A DNA stretch of 64,000 bases from Paracentrotus lividus (GCA_940671915.1 CALNVZ010003435.1:5924235-5988234); one strand, 5' to 3'. Positions 13,201 through 24,600 are shown, counted from the first letter of the stretch. Numbers and translations: made by a program. Notes: a model not told the origin generated them from the sequence alone.

Positions 13201-16200
13201 GCTTCCTAGGAACATCGGTACGTTATAATAATAATCATCATGCCCCACACAAAGCACACACAGCCTCACGCACCAAGCTTGATATGCATACACCCGCACA
13301 CCCACACACACAAACCTACTTCGTCAGACAATATCATTTACACTCACTCATCCGCACTCAAACCCACTTCAATACCCACTATGACCCACACACACCTAAT
13401 CACGCACACAAACCCACTCCAATAACCCCTTTCGACCGCACACACACCTTCTTACTCACAAAAATAATTCGGTACCTGCTATCTACCTCACACACCCTCC
13501 TGTATACACACCCACTATAACCCATATACCTTCTTCAACATATGTACCTACTATCACCCAACGCCAAGCCGCTCAAAAACAACTTCAGTTCAGACGATCA
13601 CACCCACACACTCTCCCGCGCACAAAACCATTTCAACACCTATTATCACTCCAACACATCTTCCCGCAACTTGAAAACCCTTTTCAACATGAACCACTCA
13701 CTCACTATTTAGCACACACAAACCCATTTTAATACCTATATTACCCCCACCCCCCCCCCACACACACACATACATTTATATACGCTCACCCTCCTTCTCA
13801 TCCTAATACATCCTCACCCACTACCTCCATACGCCCCATACTTCCCCCTCTTTTTTTTTACTCTAACATTATCTTTCTTCTCTGTCCTGTCTAGTTTTAG
13901 TTATCATTAAAATGCACTTTCTTTTCCGAGTGATCATATAAGATATATGACCTCTAAGATTTGTGTTCTCTTGCATTACTTCATGATGTATTATCAAAGA
14001 TCAATATTATCCTTCTCAGATCGTGAACTACACTTCTATTCCTCTTGTGGAGATCTATGCCTATGTACATGTCAACTACGCACCGGTCTACGAGGCTACA
14101 GTGACTGCTGAAGTAGATAGCTCATCAACCGGCAATGTGACGAGCCTATCTCTTTTTGATAACGGACGAGGTAGTAGGAAAAGAGTTGTCATTTCAAAGT
14201 AATATATCTCTGATAAATATCGAGAGAACTAGAAATTATGTTTTCATTTACCTCTGACCGTCACAGCTCCTGTGTTTTTACTTGGCAATTATGATAGCAG
14301 TTTCGGAAATCAATCTAGGTTTAATGCATCTTTTAGGGAAATGTCCCGATCAAAGATATACTTATAATACCATAATTTTGTTTTCGATTGTGTTTATACA
14401 AATATATAGGTGCTGACCTACTCGGAGGTGATGGTATTTACTCTGCTTATTTCCTGGAGTTTTCATCTAATGGACGATATGGTTTCAAGATAGATGTCGA
14501 TGGAACCACAACGAGTTTATCAAACAGTGAGTCCCTCTGAGTGACATTACTACTGTTTTATGTCTTATATTCCATTGTGCCATTTAATCTGTGAAGAGAA
14601 GGATCAAATAACGAGTAAAAATATAATATAGAGATCACTCAAAGCAAATTGTATTAATGTAGACAGCATGCGCAAGTTAATTCTATTTTTTTTAACTTGT
14701 GATTTGCGGATGTAATGTGGCAGTGGTATCATCTAAATATTGGTTAATCTTTCCATTCAGGCCCAATGCGACGTAAAAGGGATGCGGCTTCCGAAGCTCC
14801 ATCTACCAATTTCAGCCCATCTCTAGATTTCAGACGGACAAGTAATGCCGGAGTGGTCCAAGTCGTTAACTATTCTCCTGATCTAAACATTGACATCCTA
14901 GCACCATCTAAGATAACTGATATCGCTAGTGTGGAGAGAACATATGATGAGAACAGAAATGTGACTTTGACATGGACAGCTGTAGGAGATGACTTAGATC
15001 AAGGAACAGGTGTGTTATTAGGGGCGTAAGTTAACAACATGTTGGATACAAATTAATATATAGGGTCGTTCCATCTGGATTCACCCAATGGGTTACACCC
15101 TACTCCCTCAGAACTTGCTCAAATTTGGTACACATAAAATTTAACATTACCCTCCCAAGAATAAAAAAAAAAATAGTGTAAACGGTCCGTTGGTTTCCGC
15201 GCTATGGCCTGCCCTTTTTTCTTTTTTTTGGGGGGGGGGGCAAAAATGGGCGTGACCTTCCACTTACAACGGCACATTACGCTTGATCCGGTTGACCAAT
15301 TTTTATGAAACTGGTACCATTCAAAAGGAAATTCATAGAGGAATTAAAAAATGATATCAAACATATTACTGGAGGAATTTAAAATGCAATGGCCTTTCGA
15401 CCTTTACTTTGAACTTGAGTTTGACCCCCGGACGAATAATATTTTAACTTGATTTTATGTATGTTAATTGCCAGTATAATATTAAAATAACATGTACATA
15501 TCAAGGATGATATTTTATTTCTTCACTTTTAAAAACTCTTTTAAATGTAATTTACAAATTTACAGTTACCCCCATATAGTGATATTTGTGTTGTTAATGT
15601 GTGTACAAGACAGTCTCCATTATAGGCATACATGAATACTTCCAAACTAAAGTTACATTGCAATCAATTAAAACAGGAAACTAAACTTTTCAGGTAATAA
15701 GGGAAACATTAAACACAATAATAATGTATACATGTACGTAGACTCACTTTGCTTGTGAATAGAGACATTTGTTTAGCCCTTTTCATTGGCGTACAATAGG
15801 CATACATAAAAATCATCAGAAAGCTGTGGTTAGGGTGCAAAATTGCACATTTATCCGGTGAATTGGCATGGAATGACCCTATAACTAAGTAAAAACAACA
15901 AATGCCTACGTTCATTAATTGTTTAGTTAAAGTTGAATTAAGAAGGGGATGAATTTCCATAAAATTGGGTTCTACAGATAATATATAGCATATATAAGTT
16001 GTTCAAACAGATAGCATATCACAAAAATCCTCTGGCTTCTCAATATTCTGGTTTGATAGTTCATGAAATTAGCCTCCTGCCTGGGCACGAAAGACTAGTG
16101 TACTCTAGTACACTCTGAGGGTGACGTCACGGCCGGGTATTGTGTATAACGTGCCTGGATGTTGAATACAGAATGATGTGCAGATAGAGATAGATGATTT

Positions 16201-18293
16201 TACCAATTATTCAAGGAAGTCAATTCAAATAAATAAGGATCATATGTACAAATCTTTACTATCCCTATATAAACAATAGTATGAATAACGATTTCCAAGT
16301 CTTAAATTGTGAAGTAAGATTGCAAACAATGAGTTATTAATTGATATTTTCACTATTTTATATATTTTTTTTAACTCCGCGTATACATTGTAGATCCGGT
16401 CGCTCACACAGTGCACACGCGGCTTGAGCAGCTTGTTCTAATTCTGTTTATGTATTGTGTACTGTTTTATTTGTGTGTTTGTGTGTGTTGCTTCGCTGCA
16501 TACAGTGCATGGTTGTGGCTTGTTTTCGATATGATTTCGCTATTCCTTGTTGACAAGTATTCAAGAATGGGTGAAGTTTGGATCAAAATGACCTTTCTAT
16601 GAAGTTTGAAGACATATAGATTTCTAGTGAAAGATGATGAAGCATGCAAACTCACAAAGAAATTGATAAACAATTCTACTTACATACTTCTCGGCCTATA
16701 GGCCTACCGACTGATTTTTGTATAAATTGTAAGGCAAAACCAAATTCATGAGACGGTAATGTGCAAAGTGAAGCGCAAATTTGAACACCACTATATATAG
16801 CTAGCTAGCTAGCCAGGCCAACCGCGCCGGCGGCAAGCGCAGACCGAATCCGCTAGCGACTCGGTTTTTCAAGAGCCGGCCGCATCACACGCGGAAGAAT
16901 ATCTTACAATAACACGAACGATTAGCGTCCGCTACGCGATTGACCGGTGAGCATATCTCGATCAAAATTCATATTATTTATCTTGAAATTAACATATAGG
17001 TCTATCGTTTCATTTAGAGGGCAGTTACATATTTGGAGAATGAGTATGATCATAGATCTACTCTTATAAGCATTTACGTTTCGAAAATTGATCAAATGCA
17101 CACCACAACTAGCTGATTTCTATACCGTAACGGTCATGACAGTCAGTATTTATTGACTTTGTTTCGCCACGGTCCTGAACGAAGCCAAGGCGGTAAAATC
17201 GTCTTAAAATGCTACAAATAAGAATATTCTAACAATGTAGAGGCATATCATTGACTGTATGACATTGCTTCATTATTATTCCTTTGTTTAAATCATTCAC
17301 ATAAAATCAATAACGATAAAATAAAAGTTCTGACACGCAAGTAGATTCATATAAATGTGTCAGCGTGTACACAATACATGCCTTGTGTTTACTTCGCCAA
17401 GACCGAACTCCCGTCTGTGACGTCGACGGCGAGAACACTACTCTTAGTACGCATCCCCGGGGAGCGAACTCGGAATTACGGGTAGGGGTACATCGTTAAA
17501 ATTCACTATTCTTAACTTATTTTGGGGGGTTGAAACGCCACACAGTATTTTTGGGGGGTTGTAAGGATGCTATTAATGTAAATATCTCAATATTTTGGAT
17601 CGTCTTCTTAATTCAACTTTAACAAGGCGGTTAGGCCTATCGAACGGCAGTGGATTGAGGATTCGGGAAGAGAGTAAATGGCAAATTAGAATATTGTGTA
17701 TTATTTATTTTTATTAGAACATGTTTATTCAGGAAAGAAGATGAGATAATGGCAAAATATATGTCATCCATATTAGATCATCGCCCTGAGATTATTTAGT
17801 GCTTTTGTATTTATCCTAAACTTGCTAACATTATTAAGTTATTTTTCTTCGTTATCAAACCTCAGCTGCCTACTATGAGCTTCGTTTTTCAGTCAGTTTC
17901 ACTCAAATCCGCACCAACTTCACGTCCAGCACTGAAATAACCAATGCTGATCTTATACTTGGTAACCTTACACGAGTCGCTTCATCCGGAACTCTTGAAA
18001 CCATCACCATCCGTCTGCCTGGTACTCAATCAGATGATATCTATTCATTTATGATAAGAGCCTGGGATGAGGCTGGTAATGCAGGACCTTTATCAAACAT
18101 CGTATCTATCTCAAGACGTCCTCTGCCTACGACAACCATGCCGAGCACGACACCCAAAGCACCAACTGGAATATCCACAGTGGCTATCATTGCCTTAGCC
18201 TGTGTAGCTTTATTGCTTGTACTCGTATTTTTTATCACTGTGTGTATGGTTTGCGTTAAATGTCGCGCTAAGCATACCGATGTCTATGTGTAG
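1266..18293 (+). CDS. CLCA: CLCA family protein, gene A (5' partial, exons 3-12)
   Basis: Ten exons form one 791-residue frame: 1266-1570, 5820-6065, 8079-8303, 10441-10737, 12489-12716, 13086-13217, 14020-14170, 14410-14526, 14761-15009, 17866-18293 (stop TAG at 18291). All introns are GT/AG and exon lengths match gene B except for one extra codon in exon 8. In order it encodes the end of the CLCA N-terminal domain (LRWGVFDE, QTAKASLMF), a VWA domain with MIDAS residues DTSGS, T and D (LLSDG), the beta-sandwich domain, an RRKR basic site, a fibronectin III domain, a transmembrane helix and a tail of about ten residues. CLCA proteins are secreted or type I membrane proteins that modulate chloride channels and take part in mucus and epithelial biology; that role is family knowledge. 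The HExxH position reads RQFAK. The signal peptide and about 157 N-terminal residues lie outside the window. Confidence 0.92.
1803..2486. mobile_element. MITE made of TTAACACC palindromes
   Basis: The element runs from CACTGCAAAAACTGGGGTG to an inverted end ...CGTTTTTGCAGTG. GGTGTTAAAT and its complement TTAACACC recur through both halves, giving many nested palindromes. There is no coding potential. It lies in intron 3 of gene A. Confidence 0.7.
3487..3695. repeat. (CA)n microsatellite tract
   Basis: A core of ACAC units at about 3550-3606 is flanked by degenerate CACA and CCACA units. Apparent reading frames here on both strands are repeat artefacts. Confidence 0.95.
3991..4881. mobile_element. 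Inverted-repeat element, gene A intron 3
   Basis: Arms of about 155 bases (3991-4148 and 4725-4881) are inverted copies of each other, both with GCTTATGGAATTGAGGATGA. The interior holds a (CT)n tract at about 4178-4292. A GTGCGTCCCCAAAAG stretch near 3760, like a Tc1/mariner end, lies just left of it. Confidence 0.65.
5820..6065 (+). CDS. CLCA: Gene A exon 4: start of VWA domain
   Basis: The acceptor is gtatag and the donor gtaaga; the exon is 82 codons in phase 0. It encodes IDMFC, the family signature EAPNLQNLKC...SIWEV, and ends on the first MIDAS loop, LVLDTSGSMD. Confidence 0.92.
6566..6816. mobile_element. 251-bp MITE, gene A intron 4
   Basis: Inverted arms of about 42 bases contain AAAAGGGACTAAATCCACTT at left and its complement at right. 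The interior has no frame. Confidence 0.75.
7140..7830. repeat. Degenerate tandem repeat of about 140-190 bp, gene A intron 4
   Basis: Units repeat the phrase GGGTATCAATAAAA...GGAATAAATGA at about 7385, 7576 and 7714. The reverse complement of the same repeat appears at 48400-48900. Confidence 0.6.
8079..8303 (+). CDS. CLCA: Gene A exon 5: VWA core
   Basis: The exon is 75 codons in phase 0, flanked by gattag and gtatgt. It starts GERFDKMILGAK and holds YVGIVEF and the MIDAS threonine in STCIGCGIISGIQ. It is clearly homologous to gene B exon 5 but diverged at many synonymous sites. Confidence 0.92.
8454..10071. mobile_element. CGTTC/ACGTCC-rich element with 12-bp target duplication
   Basis: The ends are CACACTGAGGTCGTTC and its inverted partner GAACGAGCTCAGTGTG. 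TTAATGAGTAGT flanks it on both sides (8442-8453 and 10072-10083). Inside, CGTTC, CCCGTT and ACGTCC recur every 10-25 bases on both strands. Extra internal CAGTGTGA ends at about 9029 and 9203 suggest nested or rearranged units. It lies in intron 5 of gene A and has no credible protein. Confidence 0.75.
10441..10737 (+). CDS. CLCA: Gene A exon 6: end of VWA domain
   Basis: The exon is 99 codons in phase 0. YLILLSDGDQN supplies the distal MIDAS aspartate, followed by GVIVHTIAF and the Cys pair in ATCADGGSAQC. The last 70 or so bases are almost identical to gene B exon 6. Confidence 0.92.
11002..11475. mobile_element. MITE with TACAGTCTGTG ends, gene A intron 6
   Basis: The left end TACAGTCTGTGTCAAAAAG and the right end ...CACAGACTGTA are imperfect inverted repeats of about 45 bases, with TA at the edges. 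Confidence 0.6.
12489..12716 (+). CDS. CLCA: Gene A exon 7: beta-sandwich domain start
   Basis: The exon is 76 codons in phase 0, after an acatacag acceptor. It encodes the strand-rich region after VWA, with MTFTWVVN and SPDGTIIDETDSRY, like the beta-sandwich domain of other CLCAs. Confidence 0.9.
13086..13217 (+). CDS. CLCA: Gene A exon 8: beta-sandwich domain
   Basis: The exon is 44 codons, one more than in gene B, after a gttttaag acceptor. It encodes AGVWVIEISNAG and a segment ending VVYSFLGTS that is identical to gene B. The following intron is a CA-rich degenerate repeat. Confidence 0.9.
13235..13830. repeat. Degenerate CACA-rich intron 8 of gene A
   Basis: Long, imperfect runs of CACAC and CACCC fill most of the intron. 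Gene B intron 8 has the same kind of sequence at 37645-37960, so the repeat predates the duplication. Confidence 0.8.
14020..14170 (+). CDS. CLCA: Gene A exon 9: beta-sandwich domain
   Basis: The exon is 50 codons plus one base, ending in phase 1 before gtagta. It encodes VEIYAYVHVNYAPVYEATVT and ends LFDNGRG, the conserved CLCA turn. Confidence 0.9.
14410..14526 (+). CDS. CLCA: Gene A exon 10: beta-sandwich domain end
   Basis: The exon begins and ends in phase 1 (donor gtgagt). It encodes GADLLGGDGIYSAYFLEFSS and NGRYGFK, the D-G-x-Y-S signature of the domain. Confidence 0.9.
14761..15009 (+). CDS. CLCA: Gene A exon 11: RRKR site and FnIII start
   Basis: The exon opens with PMRRKRDA, a furin-type basic motif, then a Pro/Ser-rich linker. 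The fibronectin III beginning follows (DILAPSKITDI, VTLTWTAVGDDLDQGT). The donor is gtgtgt. Confidence 0.9.
15063..15879. mobile_element. 817-bp MITE with GGGTCGTTCCAT ends, gene A intron 11
   Basis: The left end GGGTCGTTCCATCTGGATTC is mirrored by GAATTGGCATGGAATGACCC at right. TA flanks both ends (15061-15062, 15880-15881). Confidence 0.75.
17866..18293 (+). CDS. CLCA: Gene A exon 12: FnIII, transmembrane helix, stop
   Basis: The acceptor is cctcag. The exon encodes the rest of the FnIII domain (YYELRFSVSF, FMIRAWDEAGNAGPLSNIV) and a Thr/Pro stalk. A hydrophobic helix of about 23 residues (AIIALACVALLLVLVFFITV) follows, then a basic ten-residue tail and TAG. Its FnIII part is nearly identical in DNA to gene B exon 12, while helix and tail differ. 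Confidence 0.92.
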
Positions 18294-18324
18294 GTACACA
18301 TGCGGCTACGGGGAGGGGCATCTA

Positions 18325-18762
18325 CACTCTGAAAAGTGAAGAGTCAAATTCTTTACCTTTTATCTGGGTTAAAAAAAAGAAAGAAAAGAAAAAGAAGGGA
18401 AAAAAAAATCCTTCTCGAAGTCATCAACCTATTAACCAGAATCCTAGTCAATCAAATGCTTGAATCTGGGTCCATTGGGGGCATCCACTTTTCAGGTCAA
18501 TTTGACTTAAAGAAAAATACTCTTATTGACCCGGAACTGGGTCATTTGGAACCTTTGACTTGGATCGGGGTCCATCAGGGCCATAATCACTGACCCGATG
18601 CCATGTCAATCGAATCCATCGACGCAGAATTCGGTTCAATACGAGACTTTGATCTGGAATCCGGATGAAATTGACCCGGAAAGCGTATGGCCCCGATGGA
18701 CCCAGAGTCTGTGTAACGAATGACCCAGAATAGGTCAAATTTAACCCTGCATTTTTGGAGTG
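18325..18762. mobile_element. MITE with CACTCTGAAAAG ends in the gene A 3' flank
   Basis: Ends CACTCTGAAAAGTGAAGAGT and ...GCATTTTTGGAGTG are imperfect inverted repeats with TA outside each. It begins 32 bases past the gene A stop, so it may lie in the 3' UTR. Flanking GGGGAGGGGCATCTA-like sequence matches the gene B 3' flank, which lacks this insert. Confidence 0.7.
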
Positions 18763-19369
18763 TATAGCGATGAGGAGAAGGGTACATGATGTGACAATAG
18801 GAGGAGCAAATGTGTCAAGGGGGAGGAGTATCTGGTAAATGGGAAGGGGAATCTACATCAATACTTAGATACCTAAGTGTCAATGGTTAGAGGCACCAAT
18901 GTCGACTGGGAAGGGCTTCTGTTGCAATGGGGAGGGGGGCACCTGTTTCAATAGGGAGGCGTATCTTAGTGACTTTGAAGGAAAAGGAAAGGCTTTAATT
19001 ATATGTAAAAATACAGTGAATGAGACATGAGTTTCAATTTTGTATACAATTTGTATTTTATTGATAAATAAGAATATTGCGGTTCGTGCTGTATGTGATG
19101 TAGCAACAGCATATTGATCATTTATAAATGTATATGTATACCACATTATCTTCAAGTTAAATTTAGTCAGCACGAGCCCAATTTACCAGAACTTAATGCT
19201 TCATTTTTTTTATTTTTTTTTGGGGGGGGGGTGTTTTATGGACTAATGTAAATTATGCAAAGTCATAGCTTATTTGTCAAGAGCAAGAGGCGGAGTTCAG
19301 ATATGCTATTTATCGTTACTAATGGCCCAATCGAAAAGCGATATAAACAAAATGTTGTACCCATACCTA

Positions 19370-20368
19370 CACTGTTCGTCATGAAGGTGGAATATTATTT
19401 TCTGGCTCAGGCGACATTATGTTGCTCCGTTATTAATTTCTTGAATGTGTTTGTCACCGCTTTCACTTTCTGGGATCCTGGGTATATCTTGAACGTTCCC
19501 TCAACCATTCCCGGGGATTTTTCTTCAAAAAAGTTTGTCACCCCCAGAAGATGGCCATTTTTGTTATTTTTTATTATTTTTGGGGCACTTTTTTGTTCAT
19601 GCGACCCACCAAGGCCCCCTCAGTCCTACCCCAAGGAAACACGTCTGAGGGGGAGATTTGTTATTGTTCTTTAAATTAAATCTAGATTTATGGTTACAGG
19701 CTCGACTCTTTTGTCTAGGGGAGGGGTCAAAATTTATTTTGATTGGGGTTCAACATTCATTTTATTTATTTTTGCACCATGGAAATTTCTATCTTCCCTA
19801 AATTGTATTGTAAAATCTCAACCAAACATAAATCAAAATAAAATATTATCAATAATAACTATTTACAGCCTTGTCATCAAGGCTAAACAAAATATAAGGG
19901 GAAAATGATGATATTTAAGGGTTAAAGGTGATTTTTCATTTCTTTTGTTTTCAGCATAAAGATGGAATAAAATATTCCAAATTTTCACCAATCTCGTTTT
20001 TTTACTTCAACCCCTCCCCTAGACAAGAGACCTTAGCCTGTCCCCAGAAATGTAGATTTAACTTAAAGAACAATATAAAACAGTACACCTCAGTCGCGTT
20101 TCCTGGGGGCATGACTGAGGGGGGCTTGATAGGCCGGGAAAACAAATAGGGGCCCAAAAATGAGAAAAAAATGACAAAAATGGGCATCACGGGGGTTTAA
20201 AATTTTTTTTTGGAAAAAGGTCCACGTGAATGGTTGGGAGAATGTCCAAGATATAGCCAAGGTCACAAAAAGTAAAAGCAGGGACAAACATATTCAAGAA
20301 ATTAAAGTCAGAGCAAAATCATGTCGCTATAGCGGCAAAAAAATATTCCACCTTTATGACGGACAGTG
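19370..20368. mobile_element. 1.0-kb foldback element with CACTGT ends
   Basis: Arms of about 300-350 bases run from CACTGTTCGTCATGAAGGTG to its inverted partner ending at CAGTG. Internal matches include TGAGGGGG blocks and CCTCCCCTAGACAAGAG. TA lies at both edges. Reading frames here are chance ones within the arms. Confidence 0.75.
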
Positions 20369-21041
20369 TATATATCTAATTGTGGTATGTAATAAGGGAA
20401 TAGTATCTTTTAAAGAATTGTTGCTATTATGATAGATTCAGTGTCATTTATCCAGGTTATATGATAGGAATGTAATATACCTTTTATCGATTTTCCATTA
20501 TCCTTTTATCATAACACATTTTCTTAACTCTCTCTATATCGATATAAATGTTCTGTGTTAATGGTTAAGGTATTATTAACATTTTCAAATCTTAAAACAC
20601 TATTATTAGGTGATGGGGTTAAAGATGGTGAATTAAAGTTAGCATCTTAAAGATGGCATCTTTCTTTTTATACATGTATATATATTTTTTCTGAATGGAA
20701 AATTCTTCGTTCGTTCCTTAATGTAGAAATAGAAATTAATGAAATTAAAGAAATCAATGTATATCAGAACATCTTTGTATACAGTGAATGTCCAGTATGT
20801 CTCAGGATTTAAAAACATCCGGGATTCATTGCAGAAATTTGTCTGTCATGATAAATAATACCCTTGCTGAGATACATATCTTAAAAGCTGTGTTTGTCTA
20901 CTTTTACTCCATGTATGCATTAAAACAATATAAAATGGTGGTGGTACCAAAGTTTCGTTTTCACGAATTGCAGTTTTGTGTTTAGAAAAATTAATTAATT
21001 TGGAAACTGAATTACTGAATTTCAGGATTTTTTTTCTTTTA

Positions 21042-21565
21042 CACTCTAAAAACTGAAGTGCTGTTATTAGCTCTTCAGAGGCTGAAATCAGCACTTTTTA
21101 AGAGCTTGCATAGTGACTGCACTCAAAATGCTGTTTAACTGCACTCAAAGTGCTGTTTTAGCATTTTCACGTGAGCTGAACATTCAGCAAAAATGGGCAA
21201 AAACGGCGTGACTTCGTTGGGATTCGAACCTGGGTTCCCTTGCATGAGAAGCGATGACGAGCACGTTAGACAAATTCACATCTCACGATTGCTAGCAGAT
21301 CATATTGTTGCTTGACGAACTTTCTTCAAATTTGCCTTAATCATCTACTATGCTGTCATAATTAAAGCCAGTTAGCGAGATCTCCGTTGGTCTATTGGTA
21401 ACGTCAGCGGTACTCTTCCATGTCTAGGTGGAACCCGGTTCGCATCCCATACCGACATTGAACATTTTTAGTTGATAAATTAACATTTGGGCAAGTGCTA
21501 AAATAGCACTTCAAGTGCAGTCACTATACGAGCACCCATAAATCAGCACTTCAGTTTTTAGAGTG
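21042..21565. mobile_element. MITE with two opposed tRNA-like modules, copy 1
   Basis: CACTCTAAAAACTGAAGTG and its inverted end lie next to TA on both sides. The subterminal parts repeat AGTGCT. Inside, a perfect pol III B box GGTTCGAATCC reads on the minus strand (21220-21230) and a one-mismatch copy, GGTTCGCATCC, reads on the plus strand at 21438-21448. TGGTCTATTGGTAAC precedes the latter as an A-box-like segment. The second copy is at 46208-46747. Confidence 0.8.
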
Positions 21566-21849
21566 TACATGATACCTCATGCGTAAAAAAAATGAACGAG
21601 TAGGAAAAGTAGAATTAAAGTTTTAAAACTGGAAAATGATTCAAAAATATATCGAGAATGCAAAAGAACGCTAAAGAAAGATGTGGTTGTCCACAACCAA
21701 CAGCTAGACTATAGGAGATGGCTTCATAGTAAAATATCTTGAAATTTGAGTGAAATCAAGCTTCTTTCTTTCATTATTATAGGTATCCCGGTCAAGTTTA
21801 AACTATCTCCGATCAATTTGACATTTCTTTCGAGTGCTTTCGTCCGGAA

Positions 21850-22170
21850 TGTGATCGCGATTACAAATCTGCAATATTCGTTATGTGTTGCCAAAATCAA
21901 ACACCGTTCAATCCAATTGCAAATTGCGCCGACGAATTTGCTGTTGTGAGCAGGCGCATTCGTCAATGTTCGCTCAAATTCGTCCATTCGTAAAATTCCC
22001 GTTCTTCTGGTGAATTCAAATTCGTTTTGGGGCATCCACTTTAGAAATAACTGTATACAAATTAGGAATGTTAGGTTCGGGTAGGAAATAAAATTTGGGA
22101 GAGGGCCATGAAGTGTTTTTGTTAGAAAAGAGGCTGATCATGGGGAAGGGGGAACTGAGCTTGAAAAACA
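21850..22170 (-). repeat. Dispersed repeat, inverted copy of 63670-64000
   Basis: Its reverse complement aligns over about 320 bases with the right edge of the window, including ATGCCCCAAAACGAATTTGA, CCTACCCGAACCTAA and the CA/GT run at one end. The apparent frame across it is unlikely to be a gene, because the other copy is broken. Confidence 0.7.
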
Positions 22171-22174
22171 CACA

Positions 22175-24600
22175 CACACACACACAAAAAACAAAACAAA
22201 CAAAAACAAAAAACCAAAGCTGATTATAATGTTCGCGTTTTTATCAGTATGAATAAAAAAAATTGATACGTCTGCTCGAAAATGAAATGTTTACAAAAAT
22301 ACAATAAAAACAAATCTAATGTGTATAAAACAGAGTAGGGGCTGCAGCCCCATCCCTCACTCTATTCATTAAAAACTTGCATAACATGAGGGTGTAAAAA
22401 TTTCTCGACCCTCGGCCATCATGTAACGGCCATGGGAGGGTGGGGGTTAGATTGGTCAGTCGGTCGGCAATCTTTTTTTTTTCCTACCATTTTCCTCTTT
22501 TATATATATATATATATATTTTTTTGTTTTGTTGATTTGCTGGGGGGAGGGGCTTTCCCGCTGGGCCCCTGGACCCACGCCTAAAATGGTCAATAGCAAG
22601 TGACAATTAGATCAAGTATGTATTACATAAAATTCATATTGTGACCAATAAGCTCGTAGACAGGCCGCCCCATCCCCAAGCAAAAAAAAAAAACTGTGAC
22701 CGTTACATGATGAGTTCTGGATGACCGAATGCCGCAAAAAAAATAACAAATTGTCCCTTTTCGTTACTAAAAGTGCCCTTTTTTATGGCTTCAAAGGACA
22801 CTTTCATATTATAAAAAAAAAACTTTAGACTTCTTGAAAGGCCAACGGACAACTTTCTTGTAAAAAAGGGGCACTCTTGTTACTAAAAGAACCCCTTTTC
22901 CTCCACAGTTCCTTTTTTCAAACCCAAATAAAAAAGGAATACAAGGCAATACGCATGAAGAACAATTACCCTGCTGCCGGAGGCAACTATTGTAAAAGAG
23001 TGTTATCAGAAGCACATAGGCCTATTTACATCCCTCTAAACGTATTTTTAATGCCCTTTCTAGCACTTATGTTTTAAAAATCATTTAAAACATGTAAATC
23101 TATTTGCAATTGATATTTAACATTATCATGGGGGCAATAATTTTACACTTTGCTTTAAGTGTGTAATAAAACTGTAATGTTACTTAAACTTTAAATGTTG
23201 CTTAAACTCCAAAATGTACATTTTTCTTTAAAAGGGGGCACTTTTAATCTCTCAAAAATCAATATAATGAAGCATATAAGTAAATTAAAATATTACTTTA
23301 ATACCCAGCCCCTCCCTATCCCATACATTTTGCTCATTATGCCACTGAGGTAAAGGGCCCCCTTTTCAGAAAAAAGTGCCCCCCCCCACTTTCAAATTCG
23401 TTCGCAGCCTCTGGATACAAATTATTGCTTATAAATTTATTTTGTTGTTTACCATGTGCATTCGCTACCCCCTTGCTTCGTGTGTTCACACGGATAGGCC
23501 TAAAACGTTTTGAATTGCATGCCTAAACATATCAATTCTACTCCACGTGAAATGTAAACCTAACGTATGACATTAAATCTTAACATAAAGACGCGTCCAT
23601 TATTTGAGGAGGGGAAACGCAACATTACATTCATGAGTTTAGTGGAAATACAACTGAGGGGCGCAGAAAATTATACGGTTCTACATTAATGTCAACAAAA
23701 CCCGCGCTATAACGGCGGGAAGCGACCGATTGACAACTGCATGCAATTATTACTTAGCGTACAAAAACTCGCCTAAGAAAACTTCCCTGTGGTAAAATGG
23801 TCTGGTCAGTCGATCCGTTCGAGCTAATTTCTCATGGACATGAAATAAATAATTGAACTTTTATCATAGTTTTCGTAGGTAGATGCTTCAGACCAGATTG
23901 GGGAAAATACATTTTGGCAAGCCTATAACACCATGTGCTAAAGTTGTAATCAGAATCTTTATTTCACATAGATTGATGTTCCTAACGATTATTGATATAA
24001 ATATGTGATCTTGTCACATCTTGCGAAGACGCCGTCCACATGCGATATGCATGTGATATGCGGAAATATTGACCCATCGAGTAAAGATTCGTTTGTGACA
24101 ATGTTCAAAGTGACAGGACTTTTTTTAACCAATCGAAATGAATTTACCATCTCTGGAAAGGTGAGAATTCAAGCTTTTAAAACGGCTTGATTATTAAGCT
24201 GTTATATAATTATGCGTTATCCAGGAAGATAATTATGTGGCGTATGAGCTATTTTGAGAGCAAAATTTGCCATATTGTACAGGAATTTGATCTGATTAGG
24301 ATTTCGAATTGACACAAGTGACAGGACTTTTTTCCCCTTGCAGTAAGTTATTCCTATTTTTGAAAAAAAAAGACTCTTAACGTAATTATTCAAGTTGATC
24401 ATTTCTTTGAAAAGGTAGTTGCTCGCATAATCAAGAAAACAAAGTGAAAAAACTGTGCAAAATACAAAATGTCTATGGCAGCGTTTGATTTGCGTAGAGT
24501 GATAGCGCCCTCTTCCTCTTAAGTTTACCAACTAGAATTGATATGAAACGAATTTGACTGCTGGAAGCTCACCTCCACTTCCTTTTAACAGCTGGAAATT
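22175..24600. other. Intergenic, no gene seen
   Basis: The stretch holds short A runs, a (TA)n at about 22501, homopolymer-rich remnants and a repeated GTGACAGGACTTTTTT phrase at about 24110 and 24320. No exon or RNA gene is supported. Confidence 0.5.

Noticed and set aside
19255-19674. 139-codon + strand frame
   Set aside because: It lies across one arm of an inverted-repeat element; the other arm does not keep the frame.
21205-21455. Two possible tRNA genes
   Set aside because: Acceptor stems do not pair and the whole block repeats at 46.2 kb inside inverted ends, so they are tRNA-like modules of a MITE.
21724-22035. Minus-strand frame of 103 codons
   Set aside because: The inverted copy at 63.8 kb is interrupted, and the sequence is a dispersed repeat rich in CGAATT.
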